Part shown: one piece after another, positions 9,157-17,388 of the stretch
Layout of the letters: every line of letters starts with the position of its first letter
Position numbering within the stretch: the first letter of the stretch is position 1
Source: Microbacterium sp. SL75
GTDB taxonomy: Bacteria; Actinomycetota; Actinomycetes; Actinomycetales; Microbacteriaceae
NCBI RefSeq assembly: GCF_026625865.1
Contig: NZ_CP113067.1
Coordinates: 1,054,001 to 1,118,000, forward strand
Direction of reading: 5' to 3'
DNA: 64,000 nt
Translations under genes and position numbers: made by a program
Notes under the pieces: model-generated
Database searches by the model: none
Seen by the model: the letters and a program-made list of their open reading frames with translations, nothing else
Told to the model about the DNA's origin: nothing

Positions 9157-9162
9157 TCACCC

Positions 9163-10134
9163 TCAGTACACGTACTCCATCAGTTCGACGCCGAGCACGC
9201 GGAAGGCGTCGTGCGCACGCAGGCGGTGGGCGATCGAGAGGTCGTCGAAGTTCACGATCAGCGCGTACGAGATTCCGGCGCGGGGTCCGCCGAGCACCCC
9301 CGCCTCGGCGCGGACACCCGGGGCACGCCCGGTCTTGTTGATGAACAGCAGCCCGTGCTGGTCGTTCTCGTGCGCGAAAGGATCGAGGCCGGTGGCGGAT
9401 GCCACGAGCGACAGGTCGTGGTTCAGACTCAGCCACTCCGCGACCTGCGCGCTGACCTGCGGCGAGACGATCGTGGAGTTCACGAGCCCCGCGAACACCT
9501 GCGCCATCTCGCGAGCCGTCGACAGTGCCAGGTGGGGGGCGTCGTCGGGGCCGCGGTCGTCGCGGAAACGGTCGAGCAGGGCCGTGCGGCGAAGCCCCAG
9601 CTGCTCGACGCGCGCCCGCACCGATTGCAGGCCCACCCGGTGCAGCAGGGCATTGACGGCGAGGGCGTCGCCGGAGGAAGCCGCGAGCACCGCCACGTCG
9701 GCGAGGGGCAGTGCCGGGGCCTTCAGGTGCTGCCAGACCCCGCCATGAGCCGCGCCGTGGACGGTCGCCCGATCGATGATCTCGAGCGGGTCGAGACGGC
9801 CAGACTCGAACGACGCCGCGGCCTCGATGAGCAACGGAACGACACCGAGGCCGCCGACGGGAAGAGTGACGAAGTCGTCGCCCGCCAGCACCTCCGTCGA
9901 GCCCCCGTCGAGGTCGTCGATGCGCACCGACACCTTGGCGCCCGACGAGGCGAGCTCGTCGAGGGAGCGGAGGGTCGCCGTAAACGACCGACGCCCCGCG
10001 GCGGCGCGACGCGGCAGACGTTTCGGTCCCTTGCGTCCGGCTCCGCGGAGGGCCGGGGCGTCGCGACGAGACGACTCCACCGGCCCGCCGACGGGGTCGG
10101 GCGGGGCGGACTCGGGAACCGGGGGCATGCCCAC
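9163..10134 (-). CDS. beta-lactamase/serine hydrolase-like protein, catalytically degenerate
   Basis: 323 aa with the class A beta-lactamase (Beta-lactamase2) fold pattern, but key residues look missing. The SxxK nucleophile motif is replaced by PVGGLG in TLPVGGLGVVPLL; the SDN loop reads SSGDALAVNALL; the KTG strand is intact in NKTGRAPG; no Glu166 equivalent is evident in LLDRFRDDRGPDD. There is no signal peptide; instead the first 50 residues are basic and Pro/Arg rich, so it appears cytosolic. GTG at 10134 is preferred over ATG at 10128 because AAGGAG lies 8 nt upstream of it. It follows the M13 peptidase gene by 42 nt. Likely a non-enzymatic binding protein; function unknown. Confidence 0.75.
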   Translation of the reverse strand: MGMPPVPESAPPDPVGGPVESSRRDAPALRGAGRKGPKRLPRRAAAGRRSFTATLRSLDELASSGAKVSVRIDDLDGGSTEVLAGDDFVTLPVGGLGVVPLLIEAAASFESGRLDPLEIIDRATVHGAAHGGVWQHLKAPALPLADVAVLAASSGDALAVNALLHRVGLQSVRARVEQLGLRRTALLDRFRDDRGPDDAPHLALSTAREMAQVFAGLVNSTIVSPQVSAQVAEWLSLNHDLSLVASATGLDPFAHENDQHGLLFINKTGRAPGVRAEAGVLGGPRAGISYALIVNFDDLSIAHRLRAHDAFRVLGVELMEYVY

Positions 10135-10176
10135 GAGCGTGGCTCCTTCCGCGTCAGAAGAGCAACAAACAGGACC

Positions 10177-12156
10177 TCACCAAATGGTGACGCGCTGGTC
10201 GGCGTCGAGCCAGAGGGCATCGCCCTCGGTCACCTCGAACGCGTCGTAGAACGCGTCGATGTTACGCACGATCTGGTTGCAACGGAACTCGTTCGGCGAG
10301 TGCGGGTCGATCGTGAGCAGGCGGATGGTCTCGGCATCCCGACCCTTCTGCTGCCAGATCTGCGCCCAGCTGAGCAGCAACCGCTGGATTCCGGTGTACC
10401 CGTCCACGACCGGTCCGTTCAGATCGGTCTCGCCCTGGCTCTCGAGGAACAGGCGGTACGCGGCGATCGCGATGCCGAGCCCTCCGAGATCGCCGATGTT
10501 CTCGCCGATAGTGAGGGCGCCGTTGACGTGGTGCTCCTCGCTCAGCCCCTGGGGGACGAGCGCTTCGTACTGGGCGATCAGGGCCTTGGTGCGCTCCTCG
10601 AACGCCGAGCGATCGGCATCCGTCCACCAGTCGCGAAGCGACCCGTCGGCGTCGAAACGGCTGCCCTGATCGTCGAAGCCGTGCCCGATCTCGTGTCCGA
10701 TGACCGCGCCGATCCCGCCGTAGTTGGCCGCGGCGTCACGGTCGGCGTCGAAGAAGGGGTATTGCAGGATGGCCGCGGGGAACACGATCTCGTTCATGAG
10801 CGGGTTGTAGTACGCGTTGACCGTCTGCGGGGTCATGTACCACTCGTCACGGTCGATCGGCTGGCCGACCTTGGCGAGCTGACGGTCGTGCTCCCACACG
10901 TGCGCCCGGCGGACGTTGCCCACGAGGTCGTCGGCGGTGATCTCGAGCTCGGAGTAGTCCTTCCAGCGGACCGGGTAACCGATCTTCGGCACGAAGGTAT
11001 CGAGCTTGGCGAGGGCGCGCTCGCGCGTCTCGTCCGTCATCCACGACAGGCTCTGGATCGAGCGGCGGTACGCCTCGATGAGGTTGGCGACGAGTCCGTC
11101 CATCGCGTCCTTCGCCGCGGGCTGGAAGTGGCGCTCGACGTAGACCTTTCCGATCGCCTCGCCCAGCGCCGCTTCGACGAGGCTGACGCCGCGCTTCCAG
11201 CGCTCGCGGTTGACGGGGACGCCGGTGAGCTGCGTGCCGTAGAACGCGAAGTTCTCGGCGACGAAGGCCTCGGAGAGGAAGGCGGCGGCCGCGTGCACGA
11301 CCTTGAATCGCAGCCAGGCCTTCCAGTCGTCGAGGCGCTCCTCCACAAGCAGGGCGCCGAGCGACTCGATGAAGCTCGGCTGATAGACGACGACCTCGGC
11401 GAGCGCCTCGTCGTGCCCCGGGGCGACCCCCGCGCGCCACGGCTCGAGGTCGATCCCCGCGAGGGCGAGGGTGTCGTCCCACGTCTTCAGGTTGTAGGTC
11501 TTCACCGAGTCGCGGCTGTCTTCGCGCGACCAGTGGTGCGCGGCGATGTCGGTCTCGAGGGCGAAAGTGCGATCGGCGGATGCCGCGGCCTCGGCGACTC
11601 CGGCGAGCTCCAGGATCCGCTCGATGTGCGCACGGTAGGCGGTCCGCGTCTCTTCGAAGTTGTCAAGACGGTAGTAGCTCTCGTCGGGCAGCGAGATGCC
11701 GCCCTGGTAGACGACGGGCACGTAGCGGGTCGGGTCGCCCGGATCGGGCTCGACGAAGAGCGTCAGCAGGCCGCTGATCCCATCGCGCTCGAGCTCGCCG
11801 ATGAGCCGGAGCAGGGAGGGGATGTCGGCGACGCCGTCGACACGGTCGAGCTGCGCGGCGAGCGGCTCGCGACCGGCGGCCTCGATGCGGTCGGTGTCCA
11901 TGAAGCTGGCGAACAGGTCGCCGATCTTGCGGGCTTCGCTGCCCGGCTCGGCATCCTGCGACTCCTGGACGATGGTGCGCACGTCCGCCTCGGCCTGCTC
12001 GGCGATGAGGTGGAACGAGCCCCAACGGGCCTTGTCGTCGGGGATCTCGGTGCGCTCGAGCCAGCTGCCGTTCACGTGGCGGAACAGGTCGTCCTGAGGG
12101 CGGATCTCGTCGCTGAGCTCGTCGAGCGCGAGACCGGAGCGGGGGGTGTCGGTCAT
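10177..12156 (-). CDS. pepO: M13 family zinc metallopeptidase
   Basis: 659 aa, full length for M13 (neprilysin/PepO). Zinc-binding HEIGH lies in VIGHEIGHGFDDQGSRFD, with the third ligand expected in the ENIGDLGG segment; the substrate-binding NAYYNP motif is present. There is no signal peptide or N-terminal membrane anchor, so like Mycobacterium Zmp1 it may act on cytosolic peptides or leave by a non-classical route. ATG at 12156 lies 7 nt after TATCCT (complement of 12163-12168), predicting a leaderless mRNA. The beta-lactamase-like gene follows after 42 nt; the MATE gene is divergent. Confidence 0.93.
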   Translation of the reverse strand: MTDTPRSGLALDELSDEIRPQDDLFRHVNGSWLERTEIPDDKARWGSFHLIAEQAEADVRTIVQESQDAEPGSEARKIGDLFASFMDTDRIEAAGREPLAAQLDRVDGVADIPSLLRLIGELERDGISGLLTLFVEPDPGDPTRYVPVVYQGGISLPDESYYRLDNFEETRTAYRAHIERILELAGVAEAAASADRTFALETDIAAHHWSREDSRDSVKTYNLKTWDDTLALAGIDLEPWRAGVAPGHDEALAEVVVYQPSFIESLGALLVEERLDDWKAWLRFKVVHAAAAFLSEAFVAENFAFYGTQLTGVPVNRERWKRGVSLVEAALGEAIGKVYVERHFQPAAKDAMDGLVANLIEAYRRSIQSLSWMTDETRERALAKLDTFVPKIGYPVRWKDYSELEITADDLVGNVRRAHVWEHDRQLAKVGQPIDRDEWYMTPQTVNAYYNPLMNEIVFPAAILQYPFFDADRDAAANYGGIGAVIGHEIGHGFDDQGSRFDADGSLRDWWTDADRSAFEERTKALIAQYEALVPQGLSEEHHVNGALTIGENIGDLGGLGIAIAAYRLFLESQGETDLNGPVVDGYTGIQRLLLSWAQIWQQKGRDAETIRLLTIDPHSPNEFRCNQIVRNIDAFYDAFEVTEGDALWLDADQRVTIW

Positions 12157-12260
12157 GGAGACAGGATATGTGTCCGATATGCATGCGGGCTCGAAACGGC
12201 CCGAGCCCCTCGCAGGTGCGCCGCCGCGGCGGTGTCGGAGGCCCGCCCTAGGCTCGGACC

Positions 12261-13589
12261 GTGACGACCCCGCAGCCCGCGACGCTGAACCGCTCGATCC
12301 TGCGGCTCGCTCTGCCGGCCCTGGGCGCGCTCGTCGCGGAACCGCTGTTCCTCATCGTCGACGCCGCGATGGTGGGCCACCTCGGTGTCGCTCCCCTCGC
12401 GGGCCTCGGGATCGCCGGGGCCGTGCTGCAGACGATCGTCGGGCTCATGGTGTTCCTGGCGTACTCGACGACGCCCGCGGTTGCGCGGCGCTACGGTGCG
12501 GGCGAGTACGGCCGGGCCGTGCGCGTCGGGATCGACGGCATGTGGCTCGCGCTCTGCCTGGGTGCCCTCCTGGCCGCAGCCGGCTCTCTCGCGACCCCCG
12601 GGATCGTCGACCTCTTCGGCGCCGCGCCCGATGTCGCCGAGAACGCGCGCACCTATCTCGCGATCTCGATGTGGGGTCTGCCCGCCATGCTCGTGGTGTT
12701 CGCCGCCACCGGCCTGTTGCGCGGCATGCAGAACACGGTCACTCCGCTCTGGATCGCCGGCCTCGGCTTCGGCGCCAACGCGCTGCTCAACGCGCTGTTC
12801 ATCTACGGCTTCGGATGGGGCATCGCGGGTTCGGCGATCGGCACGGTCGTGGCGCAGTGGGGAATGGTCGGCGCCTACGTGCTCGTCGCGCGGCGGCTGG
12901 CGCAGGTGCACACGGCATCCCTCGGGTTCCAGCGCGAGAGCCTCGGCAGCACCGTCCGCTCGGGCGGGTGGCTCTTCCTGCGCACGGTCAGCCTTCGCGC
13001 GGCGTTCCTGGCCACGGTCGCCGTGGCGACGGGGCTCGGCTCGGCCGAGCTCGCCGGATGGCAGATCGCCTTCACCATCTTCTCGACGGCGGCGTTCGCC
13101 CTCGACGCCCTCGCGATCGCGGCCCAAGCGCTGATCGGCAGCTCCCTGGGCGCCGGCGACACCGACGCGGTCGGCCGGGTGCTCTCGCGCACGAGCGCCT
13201 GGGGCATCTGGTTCGGCGTCGCGGTGGGGGCGGTGCTCGCCGCCGCCTCGGGCGTCATCGGCCTGATCTTCACGGGCGATGCCGAGATCGCCGCGCTCAT
13301 CCAACCGGCGCTGCTGGTGCTCGCCGTCGCACAGCCCCTGGCCGGGTTCGTCTTCGTGCTCGACGGCGTGCTGATCGGGGCCGGCGATGCACGCTACCTC
13401 GCTCTGGCGGGGCTGTTGAACCTCGTGCCCTACGCGCCGGCGCTCGTGCTGGTGGCGCTGTTCGCCGGCGGTGGGGCCGTCGGCCTGGCGTGGCTGGCGG
13501 CGGCGTTCTTCGGCGTCTACATGGTGGCGCGGGCGCTCACCCTCGGGCTGCGGGTGCGCGGGCGGCGCTGGATGACGGCGGGCGCCTGA
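12261..13589 (+). CDS. MATE family efflux transporter (DinF-like)
   Basis: 442 aa with about 12 membrane segments and the two-fold repeat of MATE proteins; the N-terminal segment LALPALGALVAEPLFLIVDA and VGHLGVAPLAGLGIA match the DinF-type subfamily. It exports drugs or metabolites by cation antiport. GTG at 12261 is exactly 7 nt after TAGGCT (12249-12254), predicting a leaderless mRNA; it is divergent from the M13 peptidase. A terminator-like hairpin (13624-13653) follows. Confidence 0.9.
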   Translation: MTTPQPATLNRSILRLALPALGALVAEPLFLIVDAAMVGHLGVAPLAGLGIAGAVLQTIVGLMVFLAYSTTPAVARRYGAGEYGRAVRVGIDGMWLALCLGALLAAAGSLATPGIVDLFGAAPDVAENARTYLAISMWGLPAMLVVFAATGLLRGMQNTVTPLWIAGLGFGANALLNALFIYGFGWGIAGSAIGTVVAQWGMVGAYVLVARRLAQVHTASLGFQRESLGSTVRSGGWLFLRTVSLRAAFLATVAVATGLGSAELAGWQIAFTIFSTAAFALDALAIAAQALIGSSLGAGDTDAVGRVLSRTSAWGIWFGVAVGAVLAAASGVIGLIFTGDAEIAALIQPALLVLAVAQPLAGFVFVLDGVLIGAGDARYLALAGLLNLVPYAPALVLVALFAGGGAVGLAWLAAAFFGVYMVARALTLGLRVRGRRWMTAGA

Positions 13590-13623
13590 CGTCCTGTGGT
13601 CGGCACCGGTCTCGACGAAGCGC

Positions 13624-13653
13624 GGGGCGGGACGCCCGTGGGCGCCCCGCCCC
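13624..13653. terminator. bidirectional terminator hairpin
   Basis: Arms 13624-13637 and 13640-13653 pair at 13 of 14 positions (GGGGCGGGACGCCC on the left). It lies between the 3' ends of the MATE gene and the convergent monooxygenase. No T-tract, as is common in high-GC actinobacteria. Confidence 0.6.
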
Positions 13654-13659
13654 CGGAAA

Positions 13660-14904
13660 TCACGTGTACCAGGTGGGGACCGGCACCTGATAGAGCAGCA
13701 CGTACTCGCCGACCTCGCGCTTCTTGTAGGCGATGGGGTCGTGCAGGCTGTGCGTACGGAGGTTGCGCCAGAAGATGTCGAGGCCGACGGCGTTCGACGT
13801 CGCGCGAGCCCCGGTGAGCTCGTAGACCTTCGAGGCCACTTCGAGACCGTCATCGACGATCCGCAGCTTTCCGGCGGCGATGCGCACCGCGATCTCTCCG
13901 CGACGGTGCTCGGTCAGCTCCTCGCGCGGAGCGTGCAGGACGGCGCTGATCTCGGCGCCCACCGCGTCGAGCAGCGCTTCGTCTGCCCACAGCTTCGACT
14001 GCAGCGTCCCGTACCCCTCGAGCAGGTACCACTCGTCGGTCGCGCGCTGCTTGTCGTCTCCGCCGTACGGCCACGGCCGGGTGCGGTCGCGCGTGTACGC
14101 CGCGGCGGTCTCGAGGGCTCCCTGTGCGATGCCGAGGTAGAAGTTCGCGAAGACGAGCTGGATGGCCGGCACATTGAGGGTGTTGTAGACGAGCGGCTGG
14201 AACTGCTTGTCGACGAAGCCCGCGGCATCCGCCCACGGCACCCGGACGTCGCGGATCTCGACCGATCCCGACTCGGTGAGGCGCTGGCCGAGGTTGTCCC
14301 AGTCGCCGGCGAAGACGATGCCCTCCTGCGCGGTGGGGACGATGGCGAAGATATGGGTGTCTGTGCCTTCGAGCACGCCCTCGAGCACCGTCAGGTCGGA
14401 GACACGGCCGCCGGTCGAGAACGACTTGTGCCCCGAGAAGATCAGATCGTCGCCGTCTTCGCGGATGACGAGGTCGGAGTCGCGCGGGTTGACCGCCCCA
14501 CCGAAGAGAAAGGCGTTCGAGGTGTACAGCGCCTCGACCCCGGCGATCTGGGCGTCGGTCGCCACGAGCCGAGCCGCCCACGCCCACAGGTAGTGGTAGC
14601 CGAGCAGCTGGCCGATCGAGCCGTCGCCGCGGGCCACCGCGCGGATGACCTTGTACGCCGTTTCCCACGTCTCGCCGGCGCCGCCGTGCGCGCGGGGGCC
14701 GAGCAGCGTGACCAGGCCCGATGCCTTGAGGAGCGCGACCTCGGTGAACGGGGGTTGATTCGCCCGATCGCGCTCGACCGCGTCGACGGCGAGGATGTCG
14801 GCCACCTCGCGGGCGCGCGCGATCCAGCCGGCGCTATCGTGTGGAGCGGGTGCGTCCCGCCAGCGGTCCGCCAGGTCCGTCGTCGCTGAATCCGTGGTCG
14901 TCAT
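13660..14904 (-). CDS. flavin-dependent monooxygenase of the DszC/SfnC type
   Basis: 414 aa, acyl-CoA-dehydrogenase fold. The pattern fits the sulfur-scavenging branch (DszC, SfnB/SfnC, and related two-component monooxygenases): N-terminal helical domain, FSGHKSFSTGGRVSDLTVL in the middle beta domain, and the diagnostic C-terminus NLRTHSLHDPIAYKKREVG followed by a short aromatic tail. Such enzymes use FMNH2 from a separate reductase to oxygenate organosulfur compounds. ATG at 14904 is preferred over ATG 14910 because GGAAGGA ends 6 nt before it but directly abuts 14910. No flavin reductase is adjacent; one is at 23340. Exact substrate unknown. Confidence 0.75.
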   Translation of the reverse strand: MTTTDSATTDLADRWRDAPAPHDSAGWIARAREVADILAVDAVERDRANQPPFTEVALLKASGLVTLLGPRAHGGAGETWETAYKVIRAVARGDGSIGQLLGYHYLWAWAARLVATDAQIAGVEALYTSNAFLFGGAVNPRDSDLVIREDGDDLIFSGHKSFSTGGRVSDLTVLEGVLEGTDTHIFAIVPTAQEGIVFAGDWDNLGQRLTESGSVEIRDVRVPWADAAGFVDKQFQPLVYNTLNVPAIQLVFANFYLGIAQGALETAAAYTRDRTRPWPYGGDDKQRATDEWYLLEGYGTLQSKLWADEALLDAVGAEISAVLHAPREELTEHRRGEIAVRIAAGKLRIVDDGLEVASKVYELTGARATSNAVGLDIFWRNLRTHSLHDPIAYKKREVGEYVLLYQVPVPTWYT

Positions 14905-14940
14905 GGTCATTCCTTCCAGGAGTGTGATTCGGTGTCGCGT

Positions 14941-14966
14941 CCTTCACCGGCTGCCACCGGCGAAGG
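14941..14966 (-). promoter_or_regulatory. 5' UTR hairpin upstream of monooxygenase gene
   Basis: Arms 14941-14950 and 14957-14966 (CCTTCACCGG / CCGGCGAAGG) pair at 9 of 10 with one G-U in the minus-strand RNA, around a 6-nt loop. It ends 37 nt before the start codon. With the cysteine-containing mini-ORF upstream (15067-15120) it could be part of an attenuation device, but this is speculative. Confidence 0.35.
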
Positions 14967-15066
14967 GCAGGCTGCGCGACTCGCGGCGGGGCGCTTCCTC
15001 CTCCCCGCGGGTCTTGCAACCGGGTGCCGTCAGTAAACAACCGTCTCGCCGCCGAGCGGCAGCGCG

Positions 15067-15120
15067 TTACCGACAAAGACCCCGCGTTTCACACGGTGGC
15101 GTCACGAAGGCGCAGCTCAC
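15067..15120 (-). CDS. possible cysteine-containing leader peptide (17 aa)
   Basis: A 17-codon frame, GTG at 15120 overlapping the TrmH stop codon (GTGA) and ending at 15067, encodes a peptide with three cysteines ending in ETRGLCR. Actinobacterial sulfur-assimilation genes often have short leader peptides ending in a cysteine-arginine pair, and the next gene is a probable sulfur-scavenging monooxygenase. The match is weak: there is no conserved motif I can name and no strong ribosome-binding site. Listed as a candidate only. Confidence 0.2.
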   Translation of the reverse strand: MSCAFVTPPCETRGLCR

Positions 15121-15824
15121 GCCCAGCGACGGCACCACTCGTACATGATCACGGCGGCGGCCGACGCGGCGTTGATCGAGCGCGTGGAACCGTACTGGGT
15201 GATCTCGACCACGCCGGTGGCCGCCTCGATCGCCTCGGGCGACAGCCCGGGCCCCTCCTGGCCGAACAGCAGCACGCACGCTTCCGGGAACTCGGCCCGG
15301 TCGACCGGCACCGACCCCTCGACGTTGTCGACGGCGATCACCGGGAGTCCCACCTCGCGCGCCCAGGCGGTGAAGGCGGCGACGTCTTCGTGGTGACGGA
15401 CGTGCTGGTAGCGATCGGTGACCATGGCGCCGCGACGGTTCCAGCGGCGCTTGCCCACGATGTGCACCTCGGCCGCGAGGAACGCGTTCGCACTGCGCAC
15501 GATGGAGCCGATGTTGAGGTCGTGCTGCCAGTTCTCGATCGCGACGTGGAACGGATGCCGCTTGACGTCGAGGTCGGCCACGATCGCGTCCATGCTCCAG
15601 TAGCGGTAGACATCGACGACGTTGCGCGTGTCGCCGTTCTCGAGCAGCTCGCGGTCGTAACGCGGGTCGTCGGGCCAGGCGTCCGGGCCGCCGGGCCAGG
15701 GACCGACGCCGTGCGCGGGTGCCGCAGCCACGTCGTCCGGCCGCGGCGCCGGATCGTCGGCATGCGCGGATCGGGGCTCGGCGGCGTCGGTCGGCGCCGG
15801 CGCGGTCTCGTCGGCATGCGTCAC
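15117..15824 (-). CDS. TrmH/SpoU-family RNA 2'-O-methyltransferase
   Basis: 235 aa. The trefoil-knot SPOUT motifs are all present: motif 1 LNIGSIVRSANAFLA, motif 2 VLLFGQEGPGLS, motif 3 STRSINAASAAAVIMYEW. The first ~65 residues are an Ala/Pro/Asp-rich disordered extension. It would methylate a ribose 2'-hydroxyl in tRNA or rRNA using S-adenosylmethionine; the target is not determinable. Start GTG 15824 is exactly 7 nt after TAGCCT (complement of 15831-15836), predicting a leaderless mRNA. Near pyrE here, as I recall for Mycobacterium. Divergent from mntH, with 223 bp between. Confidence 0.88.
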   Translation of the reverse strand: MTHADETAPAPTDAAEPRSAHADDPAPRPDDVAAAPAHGVGPWPGGPDAWPDDPRYDRELLENGDTRNVVDVYRYWSMDAIVADLDVKRHPFHVAIENWQHDLNIGSIVRSANAFLAAEVHIVGKRRWNRRGAMVTDRYQHVRHHEDVAAFTAWAREVGLPVIAVDNVEGSVPVDRAEFPEACVLLFGQEGPGLSPEAIEAATGVVEITQYGSTRSINAASAAAVIMYEWCRRWA

Positions 15825-16013
15825 GTCCTCAGGCTACCCGCGCGCTGCGCGCCGCCCCGTGATGGGCGCCCTCCCCCGCGGACACGCCGCCCACCGCGAC
15901 GCACTCTCGTCCGCCGCGGGTCGAGGGCACGGGCGCGAGGCCGCGCGTCGTACCGGCCGCGTCCGGGACCGCCTCGCGCCCGACGGGTGATCGCCGCACC
16001 CGTCGTCGCCACT

Positions 16014-16056
16014 TTTCGGTCGCCCGAAATATTGCTACGGTTTCGGGATGCCGAAA
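16014..16056 (+). promoter_or_regulatory. two MntR-like boxes over the mntH promoter and start
   Basis: Two palindromes of identical form TTTCGG-N4-CCGAAA at 16014-16029 and 16041-16056. The -10 box TACGGT (16036-16041) lies between and touches the second, and the ATG at 16048, 7 nt after the -10, lies inside the second palindrome. A DtxR/MntR-family repressor gene follows mntH, so these are the likely manganese-responsive operators. Binding here would block both RNA polymerase and the leaderless start. Confidence 0.8.
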
Positions 16057-17379
16057 AATATGGATGCCGTGGATCGCCGCCACACATCCGGGCGCGCACT
16101 CTGGCTGCTCGGACCGGCCATGGTCGCCGGCGTCGCCTACCTCGATCCGGGCAACGTCGCGAGCAACATGACCGCGGGCGCGACTTTCGGCTACCTGCTC
16201 GTCTGGGTCGTGGTGCTCGGCAATGTCATGGCCTGGTTGATCCAGTACCTCTCCGCGAAGCTCGGCATCGTCACGGGCGAGAGCCTCCCGCAGGCGCTCG
16301 GGCACCGCATCCGCCGACCCTGGGCGCGTCGTGCGTACTGGCTGCAGGCGGAGCTCGTAGCGATGGCCACCGATGTCGCCGAGGTCATCGGCGGTGCCGT
16401 CGCTCTGCATATGCTCTTCGGCATCCCCCTGGTGTGGGGCGGGGCGATCACGGGGGTCATCTCGATGTGCCTCCTGCTCGTGCAGACACGGCGCGGAGCA
16501 CGGGCCTTCGAGACGGTGCTCATCGGGCTGCTGCTGATCATCGCCGTCGGCTTCACCTTCGGGCTGTTCTTCGCCCCGCCCGAGCCCGCCGGGGTCATCG
16601 CTGGTCTCGTTCCGCGGTTCGAGGGCAGCACCTCCGTCCTGCTGGCCGCCTCGATCCTGGGCGCGACGATCATGCCGCACGCGATCTACGCGCACTCCGC
16701 CCTCGCCCGCGATCGCTTCGCACCCGCGGGGGCCGATCCGGCCACGCGCGGCGACGGCACCCACCCCCTCGCCGACGCGACCGCCCAGACCCGCGCCGAT
16801 GCCCTCGCCGAAGCCCGAGGCATCTCGACCCCGCGCCTGCTGCGAGCGACCCGGTGGGACGTCACGATCGCCCTCGCCGTCGCCGGCACCGTCAACCTCG
16901 CGATCCTGCTGCTCGCCGCCGCGAACCTCGCCGGGGTCGAGGGCACCGACAGCCTCGAAGGCGCGTACGCGGCTCTGCGCGCGGGACTGGGCCCGCTCGT
17001 GGCCACCCTGTTCGCGGTGGGCCTGCTCGCCAGCGGTCTCGCCTCGACCTCGGTCGGCGCCTACGCCGGCGCCGAGATCATGCAGGGGCTCCTGCACGCG
17101 CGCATCCCCCTGCTCGCCCGCCGGCTCGTCACTCTCGTACCCGCGCTGGTGATCCTCGCCCTCGGCGTCGACCCCACCCTCGCGCTCGTGCTCAGCCAGG
17201 TCGTGCTGTCGTTCGGCATCCCGTTCGCACTCGTCCCGCTCGTGGCCCTGACCCGTCGACGCGATGTGCTCGGCGACTATCGCAACCGCGCGGCGACCAC
17301 GGCGGCCGGGGTGCTGGCATCCGTGTTCCTCATCGCCCTCAACGCCCTGCTCCTGTGGTTGGTCTTCACCGGCGGTTAG
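16048..17379 (+). CDS. mntH: Nramp manganese transporter
   Basis: 443 aa with 11 predicted membrane helices. Metal-site motifs of Nramp proteins are present: DPGN in helix 1 (AYLDPGNVASNM) and MPH in helix 6 (GATIMPHAIYAHS). It imports Mn2+ (and possibly Fe2+) with protons across the cytoplasmic membrane. ATG 16048 fits a leaderless transcript from TACGGT at 16036; ATG 16060 is an in-frame alternative that would have a 12-nt leader. Two MntR-like boxes cover the promoter. The regulator gene follows after 9 nt. Confidence 0.95.
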   Translation: MPKNMDAVDRRHTSGRALWLLGPAMVAGVAYLDPGNVASNMTAGATFGYLLVWVVVLGNVMAWLIQYLSAKLGIVTGESLPQALGHRIRRPWARRAYWLQAELVAMATDVAEVIGGAVALHMLFGIPLVWGGAITGVISMCLLLVQTRRGARAFETVLIGLLLIIAVGFTFGLFFAPPEPAGVIAGLVPRFEGSTSVLLAASILGATIMPHAIYAHSALARDRFAPAGADPATRGDGTHPLADATAQTRADALAEARGISTPRLLRATRWDVTIALAVAGTVNLAILLLAAANLAGVEGTDSLEGAYAALRAGLGPLVATLFAVGLLASGLASTSVGAYAGAEIMQGLLHARIPLLARRLVTLVPALVILALGVDPTLALVLSQVVLSFGIPFALVPLVALTRRRDVLGDYRNRAATTAAGVLASVFLIALNALLLWLVFTGG

Positions 17380-17388
17380 GCTGACGCT

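Noticed and set aside
9211..12264. 1017-codon plus-strand frame
   Set aside because: Antisense of the M13 peptidase and beta-lactamase-like genes, with no recognisable domain.
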